This document shows positions 34,401 to 46,921 of a DNA stretch of 64,000 nt, piece by piece. A program made the translations under genes and the position numbers. The DNA lies in the NCBI RefSeq assembly GCF_033568475.1, contig NC_133120.1, forward strand, positions 83,532,151 to 83,596,150. The letters are read 5' to 3'. Below the pieces are notes generated by a model. That model ran no database searches. It was not told where the DNA came from and saw only the letters and a program-made list of their open reading frames with translations. Position 1 is the stretch's first letter, and the number at the start of each line of letters is the position of its first letter. Origin of the DNA: Henckelia pumila (Eukaryota; Streptophyta; Magnoliopsida; Lamiales; Gesneriaceae).

Positions 34401-36088
34401 AGGTAGTGACCACACTAGCAAGAAAACCCTGACATCCATGGCGCAACAGTTTCCTTGCACGAACAAGTGATATCATCTGAGGAATACTGCTAGACTGAGA
34501 TGCAAAGAAAGTAAACATCTCACCTCCTGCTGGCTTCACTGACACTGTCCTACGTCGGAAATCAATCGAAGCTCCATTAACTGATAGCCAGTCCATACCC
34601 AAAATCAAGTCAAACCCAGTCAATGGAAGAACCACTAGATCTGCTCGAATGGAGTGTCCCTGCAACTCCAATGCCAGATCCCTGATGACACTAGTGGTAA
34701 TGATAATCTGTCCGGATGGCATGGTAACATCGTAACCACTGTCTACAACCTCCGGTGAAATGCCTATCCGTCTGATAAAATCTCGGGAGATAAACGAATG
34801 CGTGGCTCCTGAATCTAGCAACGCAAACGTGGAGTTGCCTCCAACTAGAATTCTCCCTGCACGCAGAAGATTCCCAACAATTCATACCACTATGCTCCCA
34901 AGGTTAAAACACTAAAATCCTTAATTCTAATCACAAAGAAACAAAATTCTTATTCTAGCATGCTGATAATTAAACTCATGTAACAGGAATTCAGTTATAA
35001 TCGCAATTAAACAAAAGCAAAGAATTGAAAAAGTTCTAGGGGTTAGGTATACCGGTGATCAAGGAGGTATCTGGGTCAGCCTCCTCTGCCTGCATCACAT
35101 ATACTCGCCCACTGACATTCTGCCTCTTCGGGCAGTTGGCAATCTGATGCCCTGGCTCCTTGCAACGATAGCAGACTCCTGCTCCCAATAGACACTGCCC
35201 GGAATGCATCTTCTGACACTTCGGACACACTGGATATCTCCCTGGAGTAGGGGCCCCGCCCCTAGCCTGCTGCTGTGGCTTCCCCTGAGGTCTCTGCTGA
35301 TTCGGGCCCTTAGATGGCCCTGTAGACTGTTTCTTCGCAGGTGGCTGCGAAGATGGTCGCTGATACCCTGTCTGCACAAACTGCCTCTTACCCTGCTGCT
35401 CTCTCTGTATCTCCCTCCGTCCCTCCTCGGAACGCAAGGCCCTGCTGACTGCAGACTCATATGTAAAGACGTCTGCCATACGTACGTCATGCCTGATCTC
35501 AGCCCTCAAGCCCTCAACAAACTGTCGCAGCTTCTCCTGCGGACTATCAGCAATCATGGGCACAAAATGACAGCCCCTCTCATACTGACTCACGTACTCC
35601 ACCACAGATCTGTCCCCCTGACGGAGACTCATGAACTCTCGGATCATGCGACTGCGCACATCCTCAGTGAAATATTTGGCGTAGAAGATACGCCTGAACT
35701 CAGCCCACGTCAGTGTAGGTAAATGGACCCCTCTAACTGCACCCTCCCACCAAAGGGCTGCATCGCCTCGCATCATGTACGTCGCACAGCTCACCCTGTC
35801 GGCGTCTGTGATCCCCATATAATCGAAGATGGACTCAAGAGAGCGAATCCATCCCTCAGCCACCAAAGGATCGGTGGTCCCCAAAAACTCCTTAGGCCCC
35901 TTCTTCTGGAACCTCTCTGCGACGTCCTCCTCATGTGAAAGTCTGGGACGGGCAGCCTGCTGCTCCAGCAAGGCAGTAATACCCGCCATCATCGTGGCAC
36001 TGGCCTGCTCCAGTGCTGTCATGGGGTGCTGCTGAGGTGGCGGTGGAGGTGGAGGTCCCCCACGTCGGTTCACTGGTCTGGGAGGCAT
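31483..36088 (-). CDS. Gag-Pol of the Tekay chromovirus, split by an apparent intron
   Basis: Exon 1 is 36088-35053 (Gag, start [11 protein letters not shown]; a longer start at 36103 is possible). Exon 2 is 34856-31483 (Pol). Joining them keeps the frame and gives about 1469 aa. Gag has the capsid-like region and two zinc knuckles ([12 protein letters not shown] and [14 protein letters not shown]). Pol has protease [10 protein letters not shown], reverse transcriptase [10 protein letters not shown], RNase H VYTDAS and [10 protein letters not shown], integrase zinc region [11 protein letters not shown], core DRLTKSAHF, and chromodomain [11 protein letters not shown]. The intron (35052-34857, 196 nt) runs GTATAC...TGCAG; without splicing, Gag ends five codons on (TAG at 35036). 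All other frames are open. One key residue is altered: integrase SGRDPRFTS has Gly (codon 32335-32337) where the family has catalytic Asp. Confidence 0.93.
34857..35052 (-). other. Apparent spliceosomal intron between gag and protease
   Basis: The donor is ACCG|GTATAC and the acceptor GCGTGCAG|GGAGAA. The intron is AT-rich and has stop codons in all frames checked. Removal joins the end of Gag to the usual stretch before the protease ([19 protein letters not shown]) with exact frame. It is not present in the other chromovirus at 59-63 kb, where gag and pol are one open frame. Splicing is inferred from sequence only. Confidence 0.75.
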
Positions 36089-36259
36089 TCTGCACCACCA
36101 CATATTACTTTACGTAAATCGCCATGCATAACTAAGTGTTTAAAATTAAGGCTAACTTAAATTCTAGAAATTAAATCATACTATAAACATTTAAAACTTA
36201 CAGACCGGTAGCGTGGATTTCTGAGCTCGCAAAGCAGTAGTGACCCCTCCAAGGACCGT

Positions 36260-36271
36260 GCTCTGATACCA
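36260..36271 (-). promoter_or_regulatory. Primer-binding site of the Tekay element
   Basis: TGGTATCAGAGC on the minus strand lies two bases after the 5' LTR end. It is complementary to the 3' end of initiator methionine tRNA, the usual primer for this group. Confidence 0.93.
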
Positions 36272-36273
36272 AC

Positions 36274-38924
36274 TGAAACGACCCTAACTCTATAATAAAT
36301 AAATATGCGGAAATTTTTTTTTTTTTTTTTATACTACTAAATAAATATATGTACATATATGCCCATACATATATGCACAGAATAAAATATTTAAAATAAA
36401 TACATGATTAAATAAATAAACAATTAAATACTATAGAAAAAAATGCATTCTTTAAAATAATTAAACATCTGAGTCAACCCTAGAATTAAAAATATACTGC
36501 ATAAATAAAATAATTAAAATATGTGCATGCACTAAAACATCTAATAAAATATTCCCATAAACCTCAACCACTGAAAATATAATAAAATGTTTCACATGAC
36601 ATCATGCACGGTGACTCAGAAGCTGTCACGGTCACGGGGCTACTGCAGCGCTGCTCATACATCCTCACCACCGGTAGGAGTAACCTGCTCCTCTACGTAC
36701 TCACCTGCACCATATCAGTGTAGTGAGCCTAGAGGCCCAACATGCATACTAACAAGGGTTTAAAATAATTTAAATCAATTTAGTACTAATACATACATAT
36801 ACATGAATGAGCATGCTTAAAAATTACATAACATAACTTACTTAAATAAACATAAATACATAATACATAACATACATACTTGAGTTGTTGAGCATTTATT
36901 TTCTTAACATCGAATGGTCCTATCCGTAAGTGTGACCCATAGTGCGACTGATCAGTCTAAGAAACCATCGTACGAGGCTGGTGGCAAACCACCCATACAT
37001 AAATGGCAGAAAACTGCCCATACATAAATGACAGAAACTGTCCATACATAAATGGCCACACTACTTCAATTTCCACCTAAAATATTTTATTTGCTCAACC
37101 ATAGAAGTTCAATCATAGCATAAAAATTGATTTCATGAATGCATGTACTTAAATAAATTGTGTGTCCTTCATATATATTTAATTTAATTTTCTTACTAAC
37201 ATATAAATATTAAAATAACTTAAATGCATAAAAATAATTAAATATATAATCAGGACACATGCAATTTTCTCATGGATGGTTCTGGACTGCTGGCCCTACA
37301 CTCATGCCCAATAACTTAACGTAAGACTTGGCCCATTAAGACTAAATTAGGCCCAACAACACCGACCCTGGCCCAATGGGCCCAAAAACCCATTAACAGG
37401 CCCAATAACTTTCATGGGCTCCCAAGCCCATAAAAATTTCTGGCCAACTTAAAAATTTAAATAAAAATTATTAAAAGCCCAAAAATAAATAAAATAACCC
37501 AAAATAATTTAATGTAACCCAAATAAATTAAATGGTACTAATTAAATTTTTGAGAATTTAATTAGTCCATTTAACTCCTAATTAACTTAAAAACTTAAAA
37601 ATAAAAATACCCGAGCCCAATTAAAATAACCCGGACCCGGGCCCACTTAACTTAACCCATATTATTTTAGACCCGACCCGGACCCAAGACCCGACCCGGA
37701 ACACCCTCAAACCCTAGAACCCGAAACCCTAGCCTACCCTACCCCTCTCGGCCGCCGAGGCTTGGGCAGCAGGCCTTCAACGCCTGCTGCCGCCCTGCTC
37801 CGGCCACGACCGGCCGGAGCTCCGCCGGCAGGACCTTCCCAGGGTCCTGCCGGTTCGAGCCACACCAGGCCCCTGACCCCATGCACGCCCATACCCCCAA
37901 GCCGTAGCCCTTTCTCCCAAACCCTAAACCGTGCGCAGCTGCAGCCTTCTAGCCAACCCCGTTCGGCCGAGCCCTTCTCAGCCCCAAGCCCTGCCATGGC
38001 TCGATCCTTAGGCACCCTAGGACCCCACCTGACCGAACCCTCAGCCCCGAACCAAGCCATGTCAACAAAAATTTTGTGAATCATGAATCATGCGTGCAAA
38101 CAAAAATCTTTCAACAAGTTTTCTGAAAAATAATTAAAAATTTTCGGTGCCTACCATAGCCTACATATTATACACTGATATAATGTTAAAATGAGAAGAA
38201 AATCATGCCTTTCACCGTAGAAATCGATTTAGCACGCACGTAGGACGTTTCCGGGACGACGGGCGAACACACCTTCGAAGCTTTTAAAAATTTGAGCTAT
38301 GGAACCTCCTAGGCTTGAGGAAGACGATGAAGATGGAGAATGGAGGAGAGGGAGTGGCGGCTAGGTTGAGTGATCGGTTTGGTGAGGGATGGGTTTGGGT
38401 AGATTAGGTTTTGTTTTAATTAAAATAGGTTTTAGGATAATTAAAAGGTTTAAATATAAAATATAAATTTTAAAACTCTAACTTTAAAGTTAAAATCTGA
38501 TAATTTAAATTAAACATATGAAAATCCCGAAATTATAAATTAAGGGAATTTTAAAAATACTAAAAAGTCAATATTTTGGCTAATTTTGGATAAAAATGGA
38601 CTCCAAAAATTAAATAAAATTAAATACTTAAAATTTTGAGATAATAAAACTCAAAATACTATTTTAAGGCTCTAAAAAAAAGCTCATAAAATAATTTGGG
38701 TGGAAAGTTGTCATCTCGTCCGTCCACGGTCCCGTCTACGCGATTAAATAATAAAAATACTAAAAATCATAAAAATCACTAATTATGGGTTAAATGCTTA
38801 GAAATAAATTAAATCATGCATAAATAATTCACATAATTATTTAACCCATAAATCATAAATTTAAATAATTAAATATCATAATTATGCAGGCGGATTTACG
38901 TAATTAAAAATACCGGGTGTTACA
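36274..38924 (-). repeat. 5' LTR of the Tekay element
   Basis: Near-identical to the 3' LTR (28788-31437). Substitutions seen are T/A near 36432, G/A near 37553 and C/A near 38879, plus one extra T in the homopolymer near 36320. It should hold the element's promoter. Confidence 0.96.
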
Positions 38925-39366
38925 TCTATATTTTCGGATTTCAGTTTTAATCCGCTATATTTATTTTTTTTTTGGCAATTTTAGTCTTTTTTTCTAATGT
39001 GGCGCTGATATGTCACTAATGCAGTGCTGATGTGGAACTGACATGTATAGTGTCACGTAAGCATTTTCGAATAAAAAGAACTGAAATTGTCAAAAATCGA
39101 AACATACAGGACTAAAACTGAAATATGAGAACATAGAGAACCGAAATCACAATATGACAAGCATAAAAGACCAAATTTGCAGTTTTTCCTATATGTTATT
39201 TGATCAATCTTTCAGTTTTCTACTAATGTCTTATGGTCATTTTTCTTATGAGGTAATCATATATTATACAAGAGAGGTGTCTCGTTATATTTCAGACGTT
39301 GTCTTAACTTAAGGGTACGATCGAGCTTGTACTCGATATCTCATATTAGTAACACCCTCATAGTAC

Positions 39367-42300
39367 CTATACGGACATCTTTGAAACCGGTGGTTGCCGT
39401 TGAACCACCAGTACGGAGGAGACGACGCCTCCACCGGACGAGGACAACAAATCACCGAGGGGGCCGAGCTCCGGGTGATCAGCAGGGAGGTCTATCAGTT
39501 CCTCCATTAATAATGCGTTGGAGGGGCAAATAGGAGATCGGCCTACAATTATAAGATGGTAATCTCCACTTCTCCCTATGGCCAACACTTGTTCCACCAC
39601 GTTGAGTGTCGATTTCTCAATGAAAACTATATTGCCTCCATGCCTCTTCTTGAATTCAACCGTACCAAGCTCCTATTACGTTATCATTAATTTACACTAG
39701 ACATTACTCGTAGTAATATTGTACAATTACAAATCATGCATATCGATCCCTTTTCAAATGAATTTTTTTACGATTAATTTATCAAAATGTAGCAAATGAT
39801 CATTTAGAAAAATCACATGCGTGCATTATTGATGTACAATGTACGTAGTTTCAGAACCTTTTTTAAAAAATTTAGGAAAAATTTAAAGTTGATGACAAAT
39901 CGAAAAGCAAAAGATTGGGACTATATATACATAGCTCAAACCTCCGATCCTAAGACGACATCAAAATTTGGATAGAAATTTATGAAGCCTTTAAATGATT
40001 AAATTTTAAAAAAAAAATTAATTTCACTATTTTATTAAAGGGTAATGCTACATATACACTGAGGGTTACACGTTGGGTTACACATTCACTTGAAATTACA
40101 TGATCATTCCTGCACTTTATTTGGAAAAAAATTTTCAAAAATGTATATAGAATAATTATGTAATTTCAAGTACAATGTGTAATCCAACTTATAATCCTTA
40201 GCATTACCCTTTATTAAACTACCCAAACTTTTGAGATGTTGACTGAAATTTAAAATCGTGGACCATTTTGCATGTTTAGGAGGCTTACCTTCTGATCACC
40301 CTGCAGCTTACTTGCATGGCTGCTACTCTCCGGCGATGAAGGCTTCAGACTGGAACTACAGCCGCCTTCTCCAAATTCTACAACCACCACTTTCGCCCCG
40401 GGATGCTCCGCCATTCTTCCGCCCAGCTCCAGCGCCGCCATGTCATCCGCCCCTCCAAAATACACCACGCATACATTTTGAACCGCCGTGGAAGCGGCGC
40501 TACAAAACTCCGCCTCATAAGGCTCCTCACCACCAATGAATCCTCTTTCTACAAGAACCGCCACAGAGCATTGTGCCTCCTTCAGCACCATCTGATCAAC
40601 TCTCCTCCAGTTCTCGTGAAACTGAAGCAAGATCATCGCCGCCGCCTTATCCTCCGCCATGCGGCAGATATCCTCGTGCATGGTCTGCGACGGGGATATC
40701 GCAGTCGCCACGCGGACGCTGACACGTCCAAGTTGGCCGTTGGCGGCCTGCGTTAACGCCGCCGTGACACGGTCCTGCGACTCGCAGCGGTTGACGAATG
40801 GGAATCCGCCATTGTGGAGTCGTTGGAGCATGCAGATGGAGGAGGAGCGCTCTGTGAGTTCAAGTAAGTGCATGATGTAGAGCTTGAGGCGGGAGGAGTT
40901 GGCGGCGAGGCCGCGAGTGAGCTTAAGGAGATTGATGAGTGAGTGGCTAATGTTTCCAGGACCATGGACGCAGGCAAGGACCCGGAATTCTCCGGAAAAT
41001 GCGGCGGATGCAAGGCGGCGGTGAGGGGTGTTGGAGAGGCCGCCGCCGGCAGGCTTGTAGATGGCCATGACGGTTGGTGTTGTCATGAAAGTGGTGAAGA
41101 TTGCCATCAGGACTAGAATTGCAAAGGCCTCGTCGTTTATAACCTGATCAGATTAATTATTAAGTTCATGGATTTAAATATGAAAAAAAGGATAATGCCA
41201 CATGTACACGGATTATACATTCCACTTGAAATTATATGATTATTTTTGCATTTTATTTGGAAAAAAATCATACAAAGTTTTTTTTTTATTGTTTTGTTAA
41301 GAAATATACTTTATTACGAATAGGGAAAATTGCAAATTTAGTCATGTATATTTGTCACTTTGCGATTTTGGTCCTCTATGTTTTTACATTTCAGTTTTAG
41401 TCCGCTATCTTTATTTTTTGGCAATTTTAGTCCTTTTTCCGATGTGGCGCTGATGTGGCACCAATTCAATGTTGATGTGGAGCTGACGTGTACAGTGTTA
41501 CGTAAGCATTTTTGAATAAAAAGAATCGAAATTGCCAAAAATAAGAACATGCAAGACTAAAACTTAAATATGAAAACATAGAGGACCAAAATCGCAAAGT
41601 GACAAACATAAAGGACTAAATTTTCAATTTTCCCTTACAAAAATATCAAGAATATGGTTTTCCTGTTAACGGTATTTTTTGAGTTTGTATGTTATATAGG
41701 GCTTATTCCTTGTGGTTTAGTACTTAGTTATTATGCGTGATTTGTAAGTGTCGCATTAGCCCGAGAATTTATCCACTAATACTGCACACCAAATGATAAT
41801 AATTACTTCGCGTTATATATATTGATTAAGTCATAAATTCATCTTATAAATTTAATTTAAGACGGAAATTATCAGTTTTGTGGGAGAAAAATGAAAGAAA
41901 AGAATATAGATATATATATATATATATTATGTTTGAAACTTTCATCCTCAGATTATTAATTAATAATAACATGAATAATTAGAGTTTATTTTTATTTGAA
42001 ATAAGAAAATATATAAAATAATTGCACAAAACAGTAAACTATAATTCAGTGGTTAATCTTAGTAACCTAAAAGTCATGCATGTTACCTAACTTTTGGAAA
42101 GTAATTACATTTTTTTAAAAAATAAAAAAGAGACATTATAAAAAAAATTATAATAAATTGTGAAAAATAAAATAAAAAATGAACCAATCGACTCATCACC
42201 ACTCATGATCAGATCGCCCAAACTTGCCGTTGTGAACTTGTGATCATCCTCTTGTGGCACTACGGCCGACCCACTTGGAATATATGTACCCCACCACTAC

Positions 42301-44213
42301 TAGATAAGTCCTCATGCCATATTTGATTATTTTTATGTTTGATTTGATAGTGCAAAGTTTTTTTTTTTTCTTTTGAAAAAATGATAGTGCAAAGTGGACA
42401 AGGCTAGCTAGTTTCAATGGAAATTCGTGATCAACAATACATTGTTAAGTTCAGGATTAACACGACCATAAACTCTTGTTTTCATAGTATTTTGGGGTAA
42501 AACTTTTACTTTGCGAGAGAAAAATTGCAGGTAAAATATTGGAGTCTTGATCAAGACAACAAAAATGTATTTTCGCGAGCATTACATCGAAACACGTTGA
42601 TATATGTCTAAAAAGAATTATCAAAAGTTTGATTTCTTATCAATATCTTTTTGGGTGAGTCCGTGTATACGAGTGCAGTTTTCTTAGCTAATATGTTTTG
42701 GAGAACATTGTGTTTGCTCTGGGATTAGGATACCAAATGATAGAGTTATGGTTTTCACATTATTAAAAAAAAATAGTTAGATCACTTGTGAGATCGTATT
42801 CATATTTATTTTGAAGATATTCTTGAAATATGTTTTTTTTTTTAAGATTAAGAGATATTTAGAAAAATAATCAAAAGCTCAAATTATATATTTTAAATAA
42901 AAAGGAATTAAACTTACCTTCATCTCTTTTCCAATATTAAGAACAATCAACTCCACCAATCCTTTAGTATTCATCAGCACCCCGAGTGTTATGGACTCCC
43001 TTAACGGAATCATGAGCATCATCGCCACCGCAAAAGTCCCGATTATTTTTCCGGCGCAGGCCGCGGCTATCACCAGCGCCAGCAACCCCCACGCCCCGCC
43101 GTGAATCTTAGTTATGTCCGTTTTCAGACCACTCAGAGCAAAATACAAAGGCAGCAACAGTTCCGACACGAAGTCTTCGATTCTCTCCATCAACTTCTCG
43201 GCGAAATTTCCTTCCTTGGGAATCGTCAAACCGAAAACAAACCCCCCGAAGATAGAGTGTACGCCGATAAAGTCGGTGACGAAACCCGCCGCCATGACGC
43301 CGGCGAGGGTCAAACATGTGTAAGCTTCATACGACGTGCGGCGCTCCGGTGAACATCGCTGCGCCACCCACTTCATGGCAGGCTTGATCACCACCATCAT
43401 GAAAACGACGAAGCTCACAACTGATAGAAGAACCCATACTGAAATCAATGGACTCTTGTGTGGCCCATCGGCTCCGCCGCCATTCCCAGCCAGAGCGACA
43501 GCCAGGGCCAGCAGAATCCAGGCAACCACATCATTCAACGCCGCCGCAGCCATGGCGGTCTCTCCCACACTCGTCGTGAGAAGCTTGAGCTCAGCCAAGA
43601 TACGAGCGAGTACAGGGAAAGCTGTGATAGAGAGCGCCACGCCCATGAAAACCAAGTATTGAGGGAAACCAACTTCTTCCGCACCATCAATGCTTTTGCG
43701 GAAAACAAAAGCCACACCTACTCCCAGGCCCAGAGGGATGCAAATCCCAGCAACAGCTATGGCAAAAGCCCGGCGGCCGCTTCGCCGTATCGAACTTATA
43801 TCGAGTTCAATGCCCACTAGAAAAAGGAAGAAGAGAAGTCCGATGCTTGCCACTGCTCCAAGGATAGGTGTACTCCATTCGGGGAAGATTCTGTGCATAT
43901 ACTCTTGGTTTCTTCCCAAAGCCGATGGCCCCAGTAATATTCCACCCTGAAGAAAAACACCCCATCAACTAATTAATCCAAATAAAAAAATACATAAACA
44001 TGAAACAAAATAATCAAGATTTAGAGAACTTACGACAGTTTCGGCGATGACTTTGGGTTGGCGGAAGGGTTTGAAAAGGAGAGCGAGGAAGCGGCTGACA
44101 GATAGGATGAGGATGGTTTGAACAATCAAAACTGGGAAAGCGTAATGTAATGGATTATCACCTTCCCAAACTCCATTAGAGGAGCTTCTGATCGAGCTTA
44201 TATTCACTGCCAT
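39367..44213 (-). CDS. CHX20: Cation/H+ antiporter, CHX20-like (4 exons)
   Basis: Monovalent cation/proton antiporter of the CPA2 family. In Arabidopsis, CHX20 acts in endomembrane K+ and pH control in guard cells. Exons on the minus strand are 44213-44037, 43946-42918, 41143-40289 and 39672-39367. All junctions are phase 0 with GT-AG ends, giving 788 aa. I chose the start MAVNISSIRSSSNGVWEGDN because it aligns with the N terminus I remember for CHX20; an in-frame ATG at 44276 would add 21 residues. Exons 1 and 2 encode the membrane domain (FRQPKVIAETV, GGILLGPSALGRN, GVALSITAFPVLARILAELK, the transport-site AALNDVVAW near residue 205, MNTKGLVELIVLNIGKE). Exons 3 and 4 encode the soluble tail (HGPGN, MHLLELTERSSS, CSVAVLVERG, FGGADD, ELGPLGDLL). 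No break was seen. Intron 2 (42917-41144) carries a MITE. The orthology call is from memory. Confidence 0.93.
41322..41635. mobile_element. Palindromic MITE in CHX20 intron 2
   Basis: The left end AGGGAAAATTGCAAATTTAG and the complement of the right end AGGGAAAATTGAAAATTTAG are near-perfect inverted repeats. Pairing continues inward for more than 100 bases (CACTTTGCGATTTTGGTCCTC on one side). It is the intact sibling of the MITE split by the Tekay element at 28733/39190. Confidence 0.9.
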
Positions 44214-45162
44214 TTGATTAATGGAAGTGGAAGCAGTGGCCGAACGAGTTAAGTGGGGCATTTTTAAACTCCCCATACCTCCCAAATTACATTTGTAATA
44301 TAAAACTAAACAAATTGCAAACAAAAAACTACTTTAAAATTGAACACTACGGAAAAAATCGACTGTATGCATTGCCGTGCATGATTAATTAATTGTGATT
44401 TAAAAAATAAGTTAATAAAATTGGATTATTGCTACAATAATGTGAGAAACGATAAATTTTAGTTCATAGGATTATTTATAATTAAAAAAAAAAAAAAAAA
44501 AGAAGAAGAAGATGATGATTTAGTGGAAGAAAATAAATCAATAATTCTTAAACATGATGAATTTTTTGAATTATCATTGCAAACACTACATTATCGTTAT
44601 TATAATTTCAAAGACTTGTCAAGGAGAATGATTCCGCAAAATTGCATAAACCATGTAGTTTTAATGGTTTCACAAAACCGCAAAATCTAAACTAGTACGA
44701 AATCGTGTGTGCAGCTGAGCTGAAGTTTGATTGCGAGTTTATTTATTTTTAAAGGAAATTGTATTTTTAATCACTGGGTTTTATTGTAATGAAGATTTTA
44801 AAATCACGAATTGAACAAAATACGATACTTTTAAGAGATTATCTTGATGTAATTCATAGAGCTTTTAATTAATTGAACATCAACAGCGATTTCTACACCG
44901 ATCCAATCTCCTGCACAAACCATCTAGAAAGAAATATCGTTCCATATCATTAAAACCAAATTCAATCTAAAAATACGAATTCATCCAACAGATGAAATCC
45001 CATTAATCAAATTTTAAACATAGCGAGAGTATTAACCCATATCACTGCCCACCACATAGAGTTTCAAGTACATTAATTCATAACAAAACGAAACTAAAAC
45101 ACACCTAATTCGGATTACATACCACACACCCCCTTTACATAACCTTTATTTCACTTCGAACC
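44214..45162. other. Promoter side of CHX20 and 3' side of histone H4
   Basis: Both neighbours are on the minus strand, so this holds the CHX20 upstream region and the H4 3' UTR. It is AT-rich, with an A-run followed by GAAGAAGAAGATGATGATT near 44480-44520. No further gene was seen. Confidence 0.6.
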
Positions 45163-45486
<324 letters not shown>

Positions 45487-45567
45487 CTAAAGTCGCTGCG
45501 ATACAGGTTTCGAGAGCTTCTTGAATGGAGTGTATGGAGATGTCATCTGCTCGAATGGGGGATCGGA

Positions 45568-45575
45568 TTTATATA
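45568..45575 (-). promoter_or_regulatory. TATA box of histone H4
   Basis: TATATAAA on the minus strand lies about 94 bases before the ATG, at the usual distance from a short histone leader. Confidence 0.8.
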
Positions 45576-45635
45576 GGAGGTGAAAATTGGTGAGATCCGT
45601 TAGATCTCGAGGTGTAATCGACGGTCAATAATAGC

Positions 45636-45643
45636 GATCCGCA
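45636..45643 (-). promoter_or_regulatory. Histone octamer-like element
   Basis: GATCCGCA on the plus strand is one base off the reverse octamer GATCCGCG of plant histone promoters. It sits about 60 bases upstream of the TATA box, which fits that role. Confidence 0.55.
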
Positions 45644-46636
45644 TTATTTTGATGGGTTCGTTATTTGCCGTTGATAAGATAAGAATCAACGGCTCATAAG
45701 AACACATGTTCTGTCTTTATGTGTGGATGTGTTTTTTTTCCTTAAAATGGGTGGGATTGGTTCCCGGAGGGGAAAACACAAATTTAAAATTTTCGTTTTA
45801 AATTGAAAATGGGAGGGAAACATGGTGGGAAGGAAACAAAAACATCACCTCAAGTCCAAAATTCCCTTTTTAATAAATTTAGAAGGTCTCGAATGTAAAA
45901 AAAAAAAAAAAAAACTTGGAAGATAATTTTGGGAAGTTATTTTCCAGAGTCCTTACCCAAGATATGTGTTATACGTATCATACCACTTTTATAAATTATA
46001 ATTATAATTAATAATTTTCAAACAATGATATTTTATTGTTTTGAAAATAATATTACTTAATTAATAAATTAATGTTTTATTATTTAAATTAACACAATTT
46101 CAATCGCGCAAAAATATATTCAAGATAAACAAACAGCGATATAATCATAGTTTATGTAAAGTATAAAATAATCGGTGTTCTAAACAGCTCGATTGAAAAA
46201 CGTTTAATTTTGTTTAAGCTTTGACACATTTAAACTCGATTAAACAATCGTTTTTTTAAAACGAAAGATTTTATTTATTGATGGAATGAAAAATATTTTT
46301 AATATATATTTATTTATTGTTTATAATTTGAAATATATATTAAATCATATATTTGTGGTAGTTCTATTATTTTGTTTAATATTTGGCTCAAAATGATTAA
46401 AGTTAAAGCAAAACTGAAAACGGATTTTTTACGTTTAAGCTCGCGTAAGCTTTGAAAGGATGAAGCTTACTTTCCTTTCACGTAAATTTCTCTTGAAATG
46501 GTCTTCCTTGTGTCATATGAAACATTTTAGATTTCCAGTATTCTTCTTTTGAAACTTTGAAAGTCTGAGACTGTTCTTTTTAATTCCAGTAAAATTTTCT
46601 TTTCTCATTTCTACCTCGAATAATTAGGCTCTCTCT
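45644..46636. other. Intergenic, no gene seen
   Basis: Upstream region of histone H4, then AT-rich sequence with an A-run at about 45897-45914. No coding frame is supported. Confidence 0.6.
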
Positions 46637-46882
46637 CTTGAGATTCAGAACTTGTGTTTGTCTTTCTCGAGTCACTTCTTGCAGTGGTTTATCACCTAAA
46701 CATAAGATTATAACGTTTTGTGTCTTTTCTAGTAACTCATTCTTGTCCTTAGTTTCAGCAGACGTTGTTTCCCTTTTCTGGAGTGCTTCTAATCATCGAT
46801 GTTGGATAAAGATGGCTCGCATCTTGATCCTTCAAACTGAGAAATCGTTATTCTCGGTGAATTTCTTTGTGTCGAATTTCAT
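46637..46882 (-). pseudogene. Ty1/copia gag N-terminal fragment, decayed
   Basis: Read from 46882 on the minus strand: MKFDTKKFTENNDFSV, stop, RIKMRAIFIQHR, stop, LEALQK, then VIILCLGDKPLQEVTRE. This is the start of a copia-type Gag with two in-frame stops. It follows directly after an LTR end and a GGCGTCGTCCGTGGGAA leader, the right order for the 5' end of an element. Sequence similarity fades at about 46637. Confidence 0.82.
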
Positions 46883-46921
46883 TGTTCTCATTCTTATACG
46901 CTTCCCACGGACGACGCCAGT

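Larger units (their letters stand above)
28788..38924 (-). mobile_element. Full-length Ty3/gypsy Tekay-type chromovirus, 10.1 kb
   Basis: The two LTRs are 2650 and 2651 bases, and the direct duplication TCTAT lies outside both (28783-28787 and 38925-38929). Order on the minus strand is 5' LTR (38924-36274), primer-binding site, gag, intron, protease, reverse transcriptase, RNase H, integrase, chromodomain, polypurine tract, 3' LTR (31437-28788). By eye the LTRs differ by three substitutions and one homopolymer base, so the insertion is very recent. At the commonly used plant rate of 1.3e-8 per site per year this would be tens of thousands of years, and the rate is an assumption. The lineage call rests on the chromodomain and integrase pattern. 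It sits in a MITE just downstream of CHX20. Confidence 0.95.
28733..39190. mobile_element. Palindromic MITE split by a retrotransposon insertion
   Basis: The left fragment (28733-28787, TTTAGTCATGTATGTTTGTC...) and the right fragment (38925-39190, ending ...ACCAAATTTGCAG) join into one element when the intervening retrotransposon and one copy of TCTAT are removed. The joined form matches the intact copy at 41322-41635. The two ends are reverse complements of each other (TTTAGTC...GACTAAA type). Most of the listed span is the inserted element, not the MITE. Confidence 0.85.

Noticed and set aside
35204-35722. 172-aa plus-strand frame opposite Tekay gag
   Set aside because: Antisense shadow of Gag; leucine/arginine-rich composition reflects the other strand.
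43336-43820. Plus-strand frames opposite the CHX20 membrane domain
   Set aside because: Antisense shadows of a conserved coding exon.
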